Source of the DNA: CAITNM01 sp021298215 | GTDB taxonomy: Bacteria; Pseudomonadota; Alphaproteobacteria; Paracaedibacterales; CAITNM01 | Length of the DNA stretch: 64,000 bases | Assembly (NCBI GenBank): GCA_046309815.1 | Contig: JBKCOJ010000003.1 | Span: 1 to 64,000 of the forward strand | Direction: 5' to 3' | Shown here: one piece after another, positions 28,194-36,633 of the stretch | Position numbering within the stretch: position 1 is the stretch's first letter | Layout: every line of letters starts with the position of its first letter | Notes under the pieces: model-generated | Database searches by the model: none | The model's input: only the letters and a program-made list of their open reading frames with translations | Told to the model about the DNA's origin: nothing | Program-made: the position numbers and the translations under genes

Positions 28194-29921
28194 TTAAAGC
28201 GCAGCACTAGCTGACTCAGCTGCTTTTGGATCCCCATCACCTAATCTACCCTCAATAAATGCAAAAAGCTTTTCGACTGATTCACTAAGAGAAACTTCAC
28301 GCAACACTTCTCCCCATTGGTTAGGAACACTCAGCAGAGGTTGTGAAAGAAAAGCTCCAGAAAGCTGTTCTGGAAGTTGCATTTTACTCAATGCAAAGGC
28401 TCCTATCTTGCGAATACCCCTTAGTTCAACAATAGCCTCTCCATATTCCAGATCAATTTGAGTATCGTCTTTGTAGGCACCCATCGAATCAGATTGTAAA
28501 AAGTACGGTGGTGATAATACATCGACATCGGTTTTTCTTTGGCGAATACAAGGCGGATTTTCTTCACCTCTTGGCTCAAAATCATAGCGAATTGTAGGAC
28601 TATCAATACTTTTTAGAAATTCCTGATAATAATTTTTAAAAATATCAACAATGGTCACACTTGCTACCTTACCATCTTCGGTAAGGATGGGAACTTGGTC
28701 TGCATCCAAGGCATAAATCATTGGTGTGGTGATGTCTCCTATTTTTAGGAACTCATCAAGTTGTTTGGGAGTTCCCTTAAAAAATTTTCTTAGATAGGTA
28801 AAGTCACATCTTTCTCCTGAAACAAAATAGTGAGCACCATAAAGTATTGTTTGAAATCTCTTTCTCATTTCATAAGCTTGACCCTTTGCATCGACAAAAA
28901 CATGAGGAACACCACTATCGACATATTCCTTATAAAGACTCTCATACGAGCTTTTGCCATAAAGCCCTCTAATATTTTTCCACATTGATGAAAACGGACG
29001 ACGCGACATAAAACTTATACATCTTTTTGCATTGATTTGCTCTCCTGGAACTAAGGGAAGAGAAAAATGGGTTAAAGAAAAACATGTATAAAGCTGCAGA
29101 AATAAAAGACTATCGATTGGTTGCATACACTTTGGCACACTAATTTGAGAAAAAATTGACTGCCTCTTGAAAGCTCTCAATACGTACAATATGAGAGAAA
29201 GAGTCGCCTTATTTTCTTGTAGGTTACAAAGAACATCGTCCGTTGAAGTTCTGGGATAAGTGTAAAACGCTTCGAATTCATGTAAGTGCTTATCTGCATA
29301 CAAAGATAATACCAATGGTATAGTGGAGTGTAGATGATGTTGAATCGTCATTTGAGGCTGAAAGCACGGAACCCAATCAGAGGGTATTAATAGCGGCATT
29401 GTTAAGAGATCTTCATCATCAATTTGAATCTCTAATCCGCTTTTTTCCATGATACGTTGAAGCCTAATAAACGAATCATCTTCAAAACCAAGTACCCAAT
29501 CCTTAAATGTAATGTTTCCTCTTTGAATACATTTTTCCTTGAGGGTTCCCAGTGATTGCTCGATGGATCGCATACATTCTATTAACAGCGTTTTTTCTGA
29601 ATTTGCAAAAGGAACTGTTCGTATTTCAAGATCAGGATAATCGACAGTGGCATCCCAAAGTTTTCTATCCTTTTTAAATACTGAGAAAATTGGTTGAGAT
29701 TTGACATCTCTTTTGCAACCAGCACATATATTGCCACCCATTTGAAATTCAAACCCAATTTTAAATACTTTCGGAGGCAAAGATGCTTCTGCGTCTTGTG
29801 TCAGAGCTTGAGAACTATAAAGGCTAATTGAGGCAACAAGAGTACCTATCAAAAAATAGAAAATAAACATTGTATTTAATTTCGGAGGTGAAGAATCCAG
29901 AACTCTTTTATCATTTTTCAT
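28194..29921 (-). CDS. Exported or membrane-anchored protein, possible amidoligase-like fold
   Basis: 575 residues. After a polar start, a hydrophobic span (MFIFYFLIGTLVASISLY) could be a signal anchor; a second ATG just before it would give a normal signal peptide. The mature part opens KIGFEFQM, and later has LWDATVDYPDLEIRTVPF and PQMTIQHHL. The order of an EF/EFQ strand, a W...D strand with a following E-x-R-T-x-P, and a Q-x-T strand recalls amidoligase/glutamate-cysteine-ligase-like enzymes. This is a weak pattern resemblance only. A CxxC (ICAGC) lies near the start of the mature part. Confidence 0.65.
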   Translation of the reverse strand: MKNDKRVLDSSPPKLNTMFIFYFLIGTLVASISLYSSQALTQDAEASLPPKVFKIGFEFQMGGNICAGCKRDVKSQPIFSVFKKDRKLWDATVDYPDLEIRTVPFANSEKTLLIECMRSIEQSLGTLKEKCIQRGNITFKDWVLGFEDDSFIRLQRIMEKSGLEIQIDDEDLLTMPLLIPSDWVPCFQPQMTIQHHLHSTIPLVLSLYADKHLHEFEAFYTYPRTSTDDVLCNLQENKATLSLILYVLRAFKRQSIFSQISVPKCMQPIDSLLFLQLYTCFSLTHFSLPLVPGEQINAKRCISFMSRRPFSSMWKNIRGLYGKSSYESLYKEYVDSGVPHVFVDAKGQAYEMRKRFQTILYGAHYFVSGERCDFTYLRKFFKGTPKQLDEFLKIGDITTPMIYALDADQVPILTEDGKVASVTIVDIFKNYYQEFLKSIDSPTIRYDFEPRGEENPPCIRQRKTDVDVLSPPYFLQSDSMGAYKDDTQIDLEYGEAIVELRGIRKIGAFALSKMQLPEQLSGAFLSQPLLSVPNQWGEVLREVSLSESVEKLFAFIEGRLGDGDPKAAESASAAL

Positions 29922-29995
29922 AAGTTATTTACAACACGAATGTAATAAAAAACCAAATAATAAATTATTTAATACATCTTTTGTAATACATTTTC

Positions 29996-30023
29996 TTGAC
30001 TTTTTTGAAATAGTGCTTACATT
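29996..30023 (+). promoter_or_regulatory. Sigma-70-type promoter of the helicase gene
   Basis: TTGACT (29996-30001) and TACATT (30018-30023), spacer 16 bases, 31 bases before the start codon. Confidence 0.45.
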
Positions 30024-30053
30024 AGGGGTGGACTATGCATAATATTTACCTTA

Positions 30054-31352
30054 ATGACATTTGAAGAAACGGGCCTCGACGAGGCTTTAGTAAAGCGCTT
30101 AATAGAAATTGGCTTTACAACTCCCACCCCCATTCAAAGCAAAGCTATCCCTATCGCTCTTAGAGGGCAAGATATCATTGGCCTTGCGCAAACAGGCACT
30201 GGTAAAACTGGGGCGTTTCTTCTTCCTATCCTAAGTATTCAAGCGGGTAAAACTCAAAAATTTAGAAATCCAACTGTATTAGTACTGGTTCCGACACGAG
30301 AATTAGGTGTTCAAGTACAGGAAAGCTTAAAGCGCTTTGACCCTGAGGAAAATTTAAAATCAGTGCTACTTATTGGTGGTGATTCTGTCAGCATGCAAGA
30401 ACGTGCATTGAAAAAGCCTCATCACATTATTATTGCAACACCGGGTCGTTTGATTGATCTTATTGATCGCGGCAAGTTGTTGATGAATGGTGTACAGCAC
30501 GTAGTCATTGATGAAGCTGATCGTATGCTGGACATGGGTTTTATTCCCGATGTCGACAAAATTTTAAAGGTTTTACCAAAGACACGCCAAACACTTTTGT
30601 TTAGTGCGACGATGGCGCCTGATATTCGAGTGCTTGTTGAGCACTACATGATGCTACCTAAAACAGTTGAAGTTAAAGGCGAAAAAAGTAAAGCATCTAT
30701 TGATCAAACAGCGATTCATGTCGGTGAGATGAATAAGCGAAAGGCACTTCGTAAAATTTTACGCGCGCACCCAAATTTAAATGTGGTGGTGTTTTGCAAT
30801 CGCAAAAAGGACATTGATGAGCTAAAAAGATCGTTAGATCGTCATAAATTTTTAGCAGGCGCTATTCATGGCGACATGACCCAGGCTGTGCGTAACAAGA
30901 CCTTGCAATCGTTTAAAGATGGCCAAATCAATATTTTAATCGCCAGCGATGTGCTGGCACGCGGTATTGATATTGAAGGACTGGGAATGGTGGTGAATTT
31001 CAATGTACCATTGCAAGTTGAAGATTACATTCACCGCATTGGGCGAACCGGTCGCGCGGACATGAAGGGGCTTGCGTTTACACTTGTAAATGCGAAAGAA
31101 AAAATTCTATTGCAGAATGTTGAAAAGCATTTAAAAACAACGCTTGCTTGTGAGAATTTTGAAGATAAAGCGCCCGTTCGTGAGCAGATTCGTGAACAGA
31201 CTCAGGCCTCTGATAACTCTATCAAAAAACCAAAATATGAACGCATAAAGATTTTGTCGGAGCCAAAATCATCTGAGCCTATTATTGGTTTTGGTGCGAT
31301 TATTCCTGGCTTCATGACGCAACATTCGATTCCTAAATTAAGTAAAAATTAA
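30054..31352 (+). CDS. rhlE: DEAD-box ATP-dependent RNA helicase (RhlE-like)
   Basis: 432 residues carrying the motif series in order: Q motif (GFTTPTPIQ), I (AQTGTGKTG), Ia (PTRELGVQ), Ib (TPGR), II (VIDEADRML), III (SAT), IV (VVVFCNR), V (ASDVLARGIDIEGL) and VI (YIHRIGRTGRA). It unwinds short RNA duplexes in ribosome assembly or RNA decay. The tail after about 370 is short and charged, closest to RhlE among bacterial DEAD-box groups; the exact subgroup is less certain. It starts ATG at 30054 behind the promoter at 29996. Confidence 0.93.
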   Translation: MTFEETGLDEALVKRLIEIGFTTPTPIQSKAIPIALRGQDIIGLAQTGTGKTGAFLLPILSIQAGKTQKFRNPTVLVLVPTRELGVQVQESLKRFDPEENLKSVLLIGGDSVSMQERALKKPHHIIIATPGRLIDLIDRGKLLMNGVQHVVIDEADRMLDMGFIPDVDKILKVLPKTRQTLLFSATMAPDIRVLVEHYMMLPKTVEVKGEKSKASIDQTAIHVGEMNKRKALRKILRAHPNLNVVVFCNRKKDIDELKRSLDRHKFLAGAIHGDMTQAVRNKTLQSFKDGQINILIASDVLARGIDIEGLGMVVNFNVPLQVEDYIHRIGRTGRADMKGLAFTLVNAKEKILLQNVEKHLKTTLACENFEDKAPVREQIREQTQASDNSIKKPKYERIKILSEPKSSEPIIGFGAIIPGFMTQHSIPKLSKN

Positions 31353-31412
31353 TCACTTTTTCGTACAATCAATTAGAAGTAATTTTAACTGATTTTATAA
31401 AAGGTGGTTTAT

Positions 31413-31604
31413 ATGTTGAATAAAGTAATTTTGTGTGCTTTTGCTCTTGCATTTACTGCAGACTCTACATGGGCAGCAGCCCCTGCTGCGCACGAAGCTG
31501 TAGAAGCATGCAAGGCAAAATGTCCTAAAGGGAAACCAGGGCGCGCCTGTAAGAAAGCTTGTAAAAAAGCAGCAAAACAAGCAGCAATGCACGCAGCACA
31601 TTAA
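31413..31604 (+). CDS. Small secreted cationic cysteine-containing peptide
   Basis: 63 residues starting at ATG 31413, six bases after the ribosome site AAGGTGG. A signal peptide (KVILCAFALAFTADSTWA) is followed by a mature part of about 42 residues, very rich in Lys and Ala, with four cysteines in CKAKC and CKKAC spacing and a His-containing end. A strong terminator follows at 31618. Such a peptide could be antimicrobial-like, nucleic-acid-binding or metal-binding. No family recognised. Confidence 0.75.
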   Translation: MLNKVILCAFALAFTADSTWAAAPAAHEAVEACKAKCPKGKPGRACKKACKKAAKQAAMHAAH

Positions 31605-31617
31605 AAAAAGTACATAT

Positions 31618-31654
31618 AAACGCTGAAAGCACAAGCTTTTGGCGTTTTATTTTT
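31618..31654 (+). terminator. Rho-independent terminator, AAAGC/GCTTT family
   Basis: AAACGCTGAAAGC and GCTTTTGGCGTTT pair around a four-base loop, followed by a T-rich tract. The same stem family recurs at 34747 and 44221. Confidence 0.8.
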
Positions 31655-31723
31655 TCAAAATTAACGAATAATTAGACATTTTTTAATACAATATTATAAT
31701 TACTGATAATTTTTCGTAATTTA

Positions 31724-32491
31724 ATGATTAGAATCGTCTTTCTCCTTTTATTGGTCCTAGCGCTTAAAACGCATGGTGCAACTGTTCATTCAAGTGGATT
31801 TCAAACACCTAAAAAATCTCATCATTTGCATTATGAAGAATCAAAAGTTTCCCCTTCTTCTAGTGAAGATGAAATCGATACCGCTATGAAGCAAAAAAGT
31901 GGAAAAGTTTCTCCTGCGTCAAGCACAGATAGTAATGATACTGGCACTAGCACACAACCACTTACTATCTCTAGCGAAAGTTTTTCTCCTGCAGAGACCG
32001 TCGTGCCCGCAAAAAACCCAAAGAAAAGTTGGCATTCATGGATTACAGGATCATCTCAAAAGAAGAAGAAAGAGCGTAAAGTTGTTCCTGTTATTAGAAT
32101 TCCAAATGCGCGAGCAATTGTAGAGAATCTTCACGACGAGATTTATAAATTAATTAGTGAGGTCGATATACCCAATCCAGAAATAAGAGGAGGAGGATTA
32201 CCTTTTCTAGGGAATAGGGGAAGAAAATCAGTGCTATTAATGAAAGCAGATCTGGAAAATGTAAAGGAACGTCTTGTTGGACGTATTGATGGATGCATCC
32301 GGAATGCTATCGAGCTTTTCGCGAGCCAGCCCAAAGGAATCGAAGAGATAACAAATCGCTGCATTGTTTCAGGATTTAATCAAGAAAGTGCACATCTTCA
32401 GCAGATAAAATATGATATGTTGGCACTTCAAGAAAGTGATCGTCGTGCAAGAGCAAACCGAAGAACTCATCCGAATCCTAGTGAGTATTAG
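31724..32491 (+). CDS. Secreted protein of unknown function
   Basis: 255 residues: a signal peptide (IVFLLLLVLALKTHGA), a Ser/Thr/Pro-rich low-complexity part with SPSSSEDEID and SPASSTDSND repeats, a basic patch (SQKKKKERK), then a helical domain of about 130 residues. The layout (signal, disordered linker, helical domain) recurs among the secreted proteins of this window. No family recognised. The stop is immediately followed by the promoter repeat at 32502. Confidence 0.7.
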   Translation: MIRIVFLLLLVLALKTHGATVHSSGFQTPKKSHHLHYEESKVSPSSSEDEIDTAMKQKSGKVSPASSTDSNDTGTSTQPLTISSESFSPAETVVPAKNPKKSWHSWITGSSQKKKKERKVVPVIRIPNARAIVENLHDEIYKLISEVDIPNPEIRGGGLPFLGNRGRKSVLLMKADLENVKERLVGRIDGCIRNAIELFASQPKGIEEITNRCIVSGFNQESAHLQQIKYDMLALQESDRRARANRRTHPNPSEY

Positions 32492-32501
32492 GAATCTTTT
32501 A

Positions 32502-32600
32502 AAATTTCTATGGGCTATTTTATTTTTTGACAAAAAACGTATTTTTCGTATCATGAGAGTATAGCATTGAAAATTCTGCCTGGGTTTTTGTGGTCAGAAT
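32502..32600 (+). repeat. Duplicated promoter module, copy A
   Basis: About 100 bases matching 34532-34629. Contains TTGACA (32527-32532), 16 bases, TATCAT (32549-32554), and the conserved words ATGGGCTATTTTA before the -35 box and TAGCATTG after the -10 box. Copy B lies upstream of the portal gene. Confidence 0.75.
32527..32554 (+). promoter_or_regulatory. Sigma-70-type promoter (copy A)
   Basis: TTGACA-N16-TATCAT inside the duplicated module. It points to the small secreted protein gene at 32904, about 350 bases downstream. Confidence 0.65.
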
Positions 32601-32694
32601 TTATAAGTATTTCGCTTTAATGAGATTGCCTCGTCACTACCCTTCTCGCAAAAACACCTAAGTACTGAAAATTTACGAATTCTTTTTCTATTTC

Positions 32695-32760
32695 CTGGTT
32701 CTCGATCCCGTCCCCGTTTCACCAGAGGAAGGTTTTCAACGGGACGACGCCCTCGTCGGG
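32695..32760 (+). repeat. Dispersed GGATC-type repeat, copy
   Basis: CTGGTTCTCGATCCCGTCCCC...GGTTTTCAACGGGACGACG, a longer and more degenerate member of the family also found at 34669. Confidence 0.4.
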
Positions 32761-32840
32761 ACTTCGCTACCTCTTCGTTTTATTTTCACTTTTTACGCTT
32801 AAAAATTTCGACATGTTGAGAGGAATTTCCTCTGAGCACA

Positions 32841-32872
32841 AAGAGAGAACTCGCAATGTTCTCTCTTTTTTA
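32841..32872 (+). terminator. Terminator hairpin upstream of a ribosome site
   Basis: AAGAGAGAAC-TCGCAAT-GTTCTCTCTTTTT: a perfect nine- to ten-base stem with a T tract, ending about 18 bases before the GGAGAA of the 32904 gene. Confidence 0.8.
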
Positions 32873-32903
32873 TTTTAACCAAAACTTACAGGAGAAATCT
32901 AAA

Positions 32904-33224
32904 ATGAAAAGAACAATACACAAACATCTTATAATAACCGCTTTGCTTTCTATGACATTGTTTCAATCAATAAGTGCCTCTCATAAAGATTATAACGAAG
33001 AAAACAGCAGAAGAACTTTTTGTCAATTAACAAAAGAGCTTGAGAAAAAAATGAAAGATCGTTCCGATAACACTCAAAAAATCCAAGAAGAATTAGAGCA
33101 TGCAGCCATCAATTTTTTTATCAACATGCCACGCAAGAATAGACTTATCGATGAACAATCTTCAGCAACACCTGCTTTACTCCAAAGATTATATACTTTA
33201 CTGCAGCAAAGATTAAACCTTTGA
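32904..33224 (+). CDS. Small secreted protein of unknown function
   Basis: 106 residues from ATG 32904, preceded by GGAGAA at 32891-32896; a longer in-frame reading upstream has no ribosome site and runs through the terminator. A signal peptide (HLIITALLSMTLFQSISA) precedes a charged helical body. Lies just before a convergent gene for a duplicated secreted protein. Possible cargo of the phage-like locus. Confidence 0.7.
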   Translation: MKRTIHKHLIITALLSMTLFQSISASHKDYNEENSRRTFCQLTKELEKKMKDRSDNTQKIQEELEHAAINFFINMPRKNRLIDEQSSATPALLQRLYTLLQQRLNL

Positions 33225-33229
33225 TACCC

Positions 33230-34435
33230 TTAACCAAGAAAGCAACAATATTTAAATATAGAGCAACGCCTTCTAGGAGTGATGTATTGCAAGACTACTT
33301 CATGAATATTAAATAACATGTTGAGAATTCTAGGATGTGACGTGCTTATTGCTGATACAGCTGTATCAGTGATGGTTGTATCAGCACCCATAACGTGTAA
33401 AAGCTTAGGTAGAAAATTCGTTGCAATGAGATTAACAAACTCACGGCATGAGCTTTCGCTAGCAAAAATTGTCTCTATTGTAGCTCCTGTTACTTGAATA
33501 TAAGGATGCATTTTTAAAAACGCCTGATAAACGGCCTCATCATTTACTGTTGTTGTGGTATTAAGGAATACACTAGCCTGTCTAAAAATCTCTGGAGATT
33601 GTCTTGATTCAGCAGCTAAGCCTTCACAAGTTAAATACGTGATATAAGGAATATTAAAATACCCTTTGAACGTTGCAGAGAAACAGTCTCCACAAAGAAT
33701 ACCCTCCGTTTTTTTCATATTAAAAAAATCAAGTTTACTTGGTAAAAAAGGCACATGTTGGAGTAAGGGAGAATCGGCCGGTATATTTTCCAAACCTATA
33801 GTAATCGCACAACCACCAGACAAAGAATACCTTGTTTGCTCATCTCTAAAAAGAGTCAGAACACTGCGATAACTGTCAAATAACATTGAAGGTACCTTTG
33901 AGCGCGCTATCATTACTGATGCAACAGTATCAATAGCAGAAGTATCAGCACCCATAACGTGTAAAAGCTTAGGTAGAAAATTCGTTGCAACGAGATTAAC
34001 AAACTCACGGCATGAATTTCTGGTGGAAAAAATTGTCTCAGGTGTAATTTTTGTTACTTGAATATACGGGTACATTTTCAAAAAGGCTTGATAAACTGCC
34101 TGATCATTTACTGTCGTTTCTGTATTAAGATACGCGCTTACTTGTCCGAAAACCGCTGGTGATTGTCTTGATTCAGCAGCCAGATCTTCACATGTTAAAT
34201 ACATAATGTAAGGAACATTGAAGTACTCTTTGCAATATGCAGATAAAAAATCATTCGTAATTATTCCTATTCGTCTTTTTGAATCAGCAAAATCAAGTTT
34301 GCTTGGTAAAAATGGAACGCGTTGAAATGAAGGCGCATCCACTGATATGCTTTCCAAGTCTATCGTAATTGTGAGAGTAGTTGCCCAGAGTAGGCCAACT
34401 TTTAATACAAAAATTACTAGTAAAAAAATTCTCAT
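33230..34435 (-). CDS. Secreted protein made of two tandem copies of a ~185-residue domain
   Basis: 401 residues with signal peptide (IFLLVIFVLKVGLLWA). The two halves are clearly homologous. Shared runs include VPFLPSKLDF, TCEDLAAESRQSP / TCEGLAAESRQSP, VNDQAVYQAFLKMYPYIQV / VNDEAVYQAFLKMHPYIQV and FLPKLLHVMGAD. Cysteines are conserved in both copies (YLTCE, SCREF). No known family recognised. At DNA level the copies are still very similar (for example 33383-33440 and 33947-34005), implying recent internal duplication. The gene sits on the opposite strand between the two promoter modules, just upstream of the capsid genes. Confidence 0.75.
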   Translation of the reverse strand: MRIFLLVIFVLKVGLLWATTLTITIDLESISVDAPSFQRVPFLPSKLDFADSKRRIGIITNDFLSAYCKEYFNVPYIMYLTCEDLAAESRQSPAVFGQVSAYLNTETTVNDQAVYQAFLKMYPYIQVTKITPETIFSTRNSCREFVNLVATNFLPKLLHVMGADTSAIDTVASVMIARSKVPSMLFDSYRSVLTLFRDEQTRYSLSGGCAITIGLENIPADSPLLQHVPFLPSKLDFFNMKKTEGILCGDCFSATFKGYFNIPYITYLTCEGLAAESRQSPEIFRQASVFLNTTTTVNDEAVYQAFLKMHPYIQVTGATIETIFASESSCREFVNLIATNFLPKLLHVMGADTTITDTAVSAISTSHPRILNMLFNIHEVVLQYITPRRRCSIFKYCCFLG

Positions 34436-34531
34436 AAAATCTGCTTCAGAAATGAGTGAATATGCCCAGAGTAAAAAATTACATGAAAGTGATATACCTA
34501 TAAAAAACTGTAGATAGAAAAAGAAACAAGA

Positions 34532-34629
34532 TAATTTTTATGGGCTATTTTAATTTTTGACAAAAAATGCATTTTTCGTATTATGGAAATGTAGCATTGC
34601 GGATTTTGTCTGGATTTTAGAGGGCAGAA
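34532..34629 (+). repeat. Duplicated promoter module, copy B
   Basis: Second copy of the module at 32502-32600, with the same TTGACA and TAGCATTG words and scattered point differences. The two copies bracket the 32904 and 33230 genes. Confidence 0.75.
34557..34584 (+). promoter_or_regulatory. Sigma-70-type promoter (copy B), probable start of capsid operon
   Basis: TTGACA (34557-34562), 16 bases, TATTAT (34579-34584). The next start codon downstream is that of the portal gene. Confidence 0.65.
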
Positions 34630-34668
34630 ATTAAAATTTAGAAGCGCGCTTTGCGCAAATTTATAGAA

Positions 34669-34721
34669 CTAGATCCTGCTCCCAGTTTTCACTGGGACAA
34701 CACGTTTTTAACGGGACGATC
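34669..34721 (+). repeat. Dispersed GGATC-type repeat, copy
   Basis: CTAGATCCTGCTCCCAGTTTTCACTGGGAC...AACGGGACGATC, with palindrome CCCAGTTTTCACTGGG. Confidence 0.4.
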
Positions 34722-34746
34722 TTTAATAACACTATCGTTTTAACAC

Positions 34747-34778
34747 AGCACTAAAAGCAAAAGCTTTTGGTGCTTTTT
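34747..34778 (+). terminator. Terminator hairpin just before the portal gene
   Basis: AGCACTAAAAGC-AAAA-GCTTTTGGTGCT followed by T's, between the presumed operon promoter and the first capsid gene. The same family occurs at 31618 and 44221. Confidence 0.8.
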
Positions 34779-34812
34779 CATTTTTCAATCACCAACAAAC
34801 AAAGGAATTTTT

Positions 34813-36027
34813 ATGATGAAATTTTTCAAAAACTATCAGCAAAAGCGTACTTTAAATACAACAAATGTCTTGGCGATGCGGCCTCTTGGCAAACCTGTTT
34901 TTACACCTCGTTGCTATGAGCAACTTGCGGATGAAGGATACCAACGTAATGTCATTGTGTTTCGTTGTATCAATTTAATTGCGAGGGGTCTTGGTTCCGT
35001 GCCGTGGCTTTTATATAGAAAACGTTCAAGTTGTGAAGAAGAAATTGAACAGCATCCCTTATTAAATTTACTAAATTGCCCAAGTCCTAATCAGGCAGGG
35101 TCAGCTTTTATGGAAAGTGTCGTTGGGCATTTATTGCTTTCTGGCAATGCATATATTGAAGCGGTGATGAATGCGCGCCAACAGGTACAGGAATTGTATG
35201 CGCTTCGTCCTGATCGAATGCGGGTGATTGCTGGTACATCTGGTATTTCAGGGTATGAATACACGGTTGGTAATCATCGAAAACACTATGATGTAGATGC
35301 TGCCACAGGTAAAAGTTTGATTTTACACATTAAACTTTTTCATCCTTTACATGATTGGTATGGGTTAAGTCCTATTGAGGCAGCGGCGTGTAGTATTGAT
35401 CAGCATAATGCTGTTTCAAATCATAATTTGGCACTTTTGCAAAACGGTGGAAGACCTTCTGGTGCATTCATTATAAAGCCAAATAATCACAGCATGCCGC
35501 TTAGTGAACAACAGCGGCATCAATTGCGCGAAGATATTTCACACCTGTATGAAGGCGGAAAAAACGCGGGGCGTATCATGATTATGGAGGGAGATTTTGC
35601 GTGGCAAGATATGGGTCTGAGTCCAAAAGATTTAGATTTCATTGCTGGAAAATGCGTTTCGGCACGAGAAATTTGTCAAGCATTTGGCGTGCCACCTATG
35701 TTGGCTGGTATTCCTGGTGATGCAACGTTTGCCAATTATAAAGAAGCACGTTTTCATTTGTGGGAAGATACGATTTTGCCTCTGCTTGACCATTTAGTAG
35801 CAGAGATGAATTTGTGGTTAGCTCCCTTTTTTGGTGATGATCTACGACTTGGCTATGACCACGATAGCATCGCTGCTCTTTCGCCAAAACGTGAAGCAAC
35901 CTGGGCAAAGATTAGTACTGCAAATTTTTTAACAATCAACGAGAAACGTCATGCGGTGGGGTATTCACCCATTGAAAATGGCGATCAATTAGAAAGGAAT
36001 CATCATGAACAAACAACAGCAGATTAG
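34813..36027 (+). CDS. HK97-type phage portal protein
   Basis: 404 residues, typical length. Portal hallmarks: VFRCINLIARGLGSVPWLLY near the start, HPLLNLLNCPSPNQ, LHDWYGLSPIEAA, FLLQNGGRPSGAFI-type stretch, REICQAFGVPPMLAGI and a final ATWAKI...LTINEKRHAVGY. The portal is the dodecameric gate through which DNA enters the capsid. It overlaps the prohead protease start by 23 bases. The large terminase expected upstream is not there; cargo genes are. The protein reads intact, so the cluster is not simply decayed. Confidence 0.96.
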   Translation: MMKFFKNYQQKRTLNTTNVLAMRPLGKPVFTPRCYEQLADEGYQRNVIVFRCINLIARGLGSVPWLLYRKRSSCEEEIEQHPLLNLLNCPSPNQAGSAFMESVVGHLLLSGNAYIEAVMNARQQVQELYALRPDRMRVIAGTSGISGYEYTVGNHRKHYDVDAATGKSLILHIKLFHPLHDWYGLSPIEAAACSIDQHNAVSNHNLALLQNGGRPSGAFIIKPNNHSMPLSEQQRHQLREDISHLYEGGKNAGRIMIMEGDFAWQDMGLSPKDLDFIAGKCVSAREICQAFGVPPMLAGIPGDATFANYKEARFHLWEDTILPLLDHLVAEMNLWLAPFFGDDLRLGYDHDSIAALSPKREATWAKISTANFLTINEKRHAVGYSPIENGDQLERNHHEQTTAD

Positions 36028-36562
36028 TTCTTTCTGTGTAAAAAGCATTGAGGAGGATAGGATATTTACAGGCTATGCATCGGTTTTTGATTGCGTAGAT
36101 TTTCAAAATGATCAAGTTCTACCAGGAGCATTTTCTAAGAGTTTGAGTGCATGGCAAGAAAAAGGCATGTGGCCAAAAATGTTATGGCAACATAATCATC
36201 ATCACCCCATTGGAGAGTGGCTTGATATGCGAGAGGATGCAAAAGGGTTATGGGTAAAAGGGCATTTATTGCTTGATGTGCGCAAAGGACGTGAGGCGTA
36301 TGCACTTTTGAAACGCAACGTCGTGAATGGATTATCGATTGGATTCTCTTTAGAAAAAGCAGCATTTTCCCCAAAAGGTCATCAACTTTTACAAGAAGTG
36401 CATTTGCACGAAATATCACTGGTGACATTTGCAGCGAATCCAAAGGCCCAAGTTGAATGGGTAAAAAGTATTGATATGACAACGGAATATCGCCTGGCAC
36501 ATGTGGCAGGTATGTTGGTTAGAAAGATTACTAAAGATCAAAATTTTGAGATGCGAATTTAA
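36005..36562 (+). CDS. HK97-type prohead protease
   Basis: 185 residues. Signature parts: FTGYASVFDCVDFQNDQVLPGAF, PKMLWQHNHHHPIGEW (His region), VVNGLSIGFS (catalytic Ser in LSIGF) and HEISLVTFAANPKA. It cleaves scaffold and capsid protein during head maturation. Start ATG overlaps the portal end, implying translational coupling. In standard clusters the major capsid gene follows directly; here 4.5 kb of cargo separates them. Confidence 0.94.
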   Translation: MNKQQQISSFCVKSIEEDRIFTGYASVFDCVDFQNDQVLPGAFSKSLSAWQEKGMWPKMLWQHNHHHPIGEWLDMREDAKGLWVKGHLLLDVRKGREAYALLKRNVVNGLSIGFSLEKAAFSPKGHQLLQEVHLHEISLVTFAANPKAQVEWVKSIDMTTEYRLAHVAGMLVRKITKDQNFEMRI

Positions 36563-36583
36563 GAAGGAAAACTAAGACATGAG

Positions 36584-36610
36584 ACCGCAGTTAGTAGCTG
36601 CGGTTTTTTT
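36584..36610 (+). terminator. Rho-independent terminator after prohead protease
   Basis: ACCGCAG-TTAGTAG-CTGCGGT followed by seven T. Ends just before the GGAGG ribosome site of the first cargo gene. Confidence 0.85.
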
Positions 36611-36633
36611 ATACCAATTATATGGAGGACATT

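Larger units (their letters stand above)
32601..32903. other. Leader region between promoter copy A and small secreted gene
   Basis: About 300 bases without a gene. It holds a dispersed hairpin repeat (32695-32760) and a terminator hairpin (32841-32872) directly before the ribosome site GGAGAA of the next gene. Confidence 0.5.
34436..34812. other. Leader region of the capsid gene cluster
   Basis: 377 bases with no gene. It holds promoter module copy B (34532-34629), a dispersed repeat (34669-34721), and a terminator hairpin (34747-34778) directly before the portal gene ribosome site. Confidence 0.6.

Noticed and set aside
30054..34812. A terminase gene upstream of the portal
   Set aside because: All frames here are accounted for by a helicase and exported proteins; no large-terminase Walker A or nuclease motif is seen.
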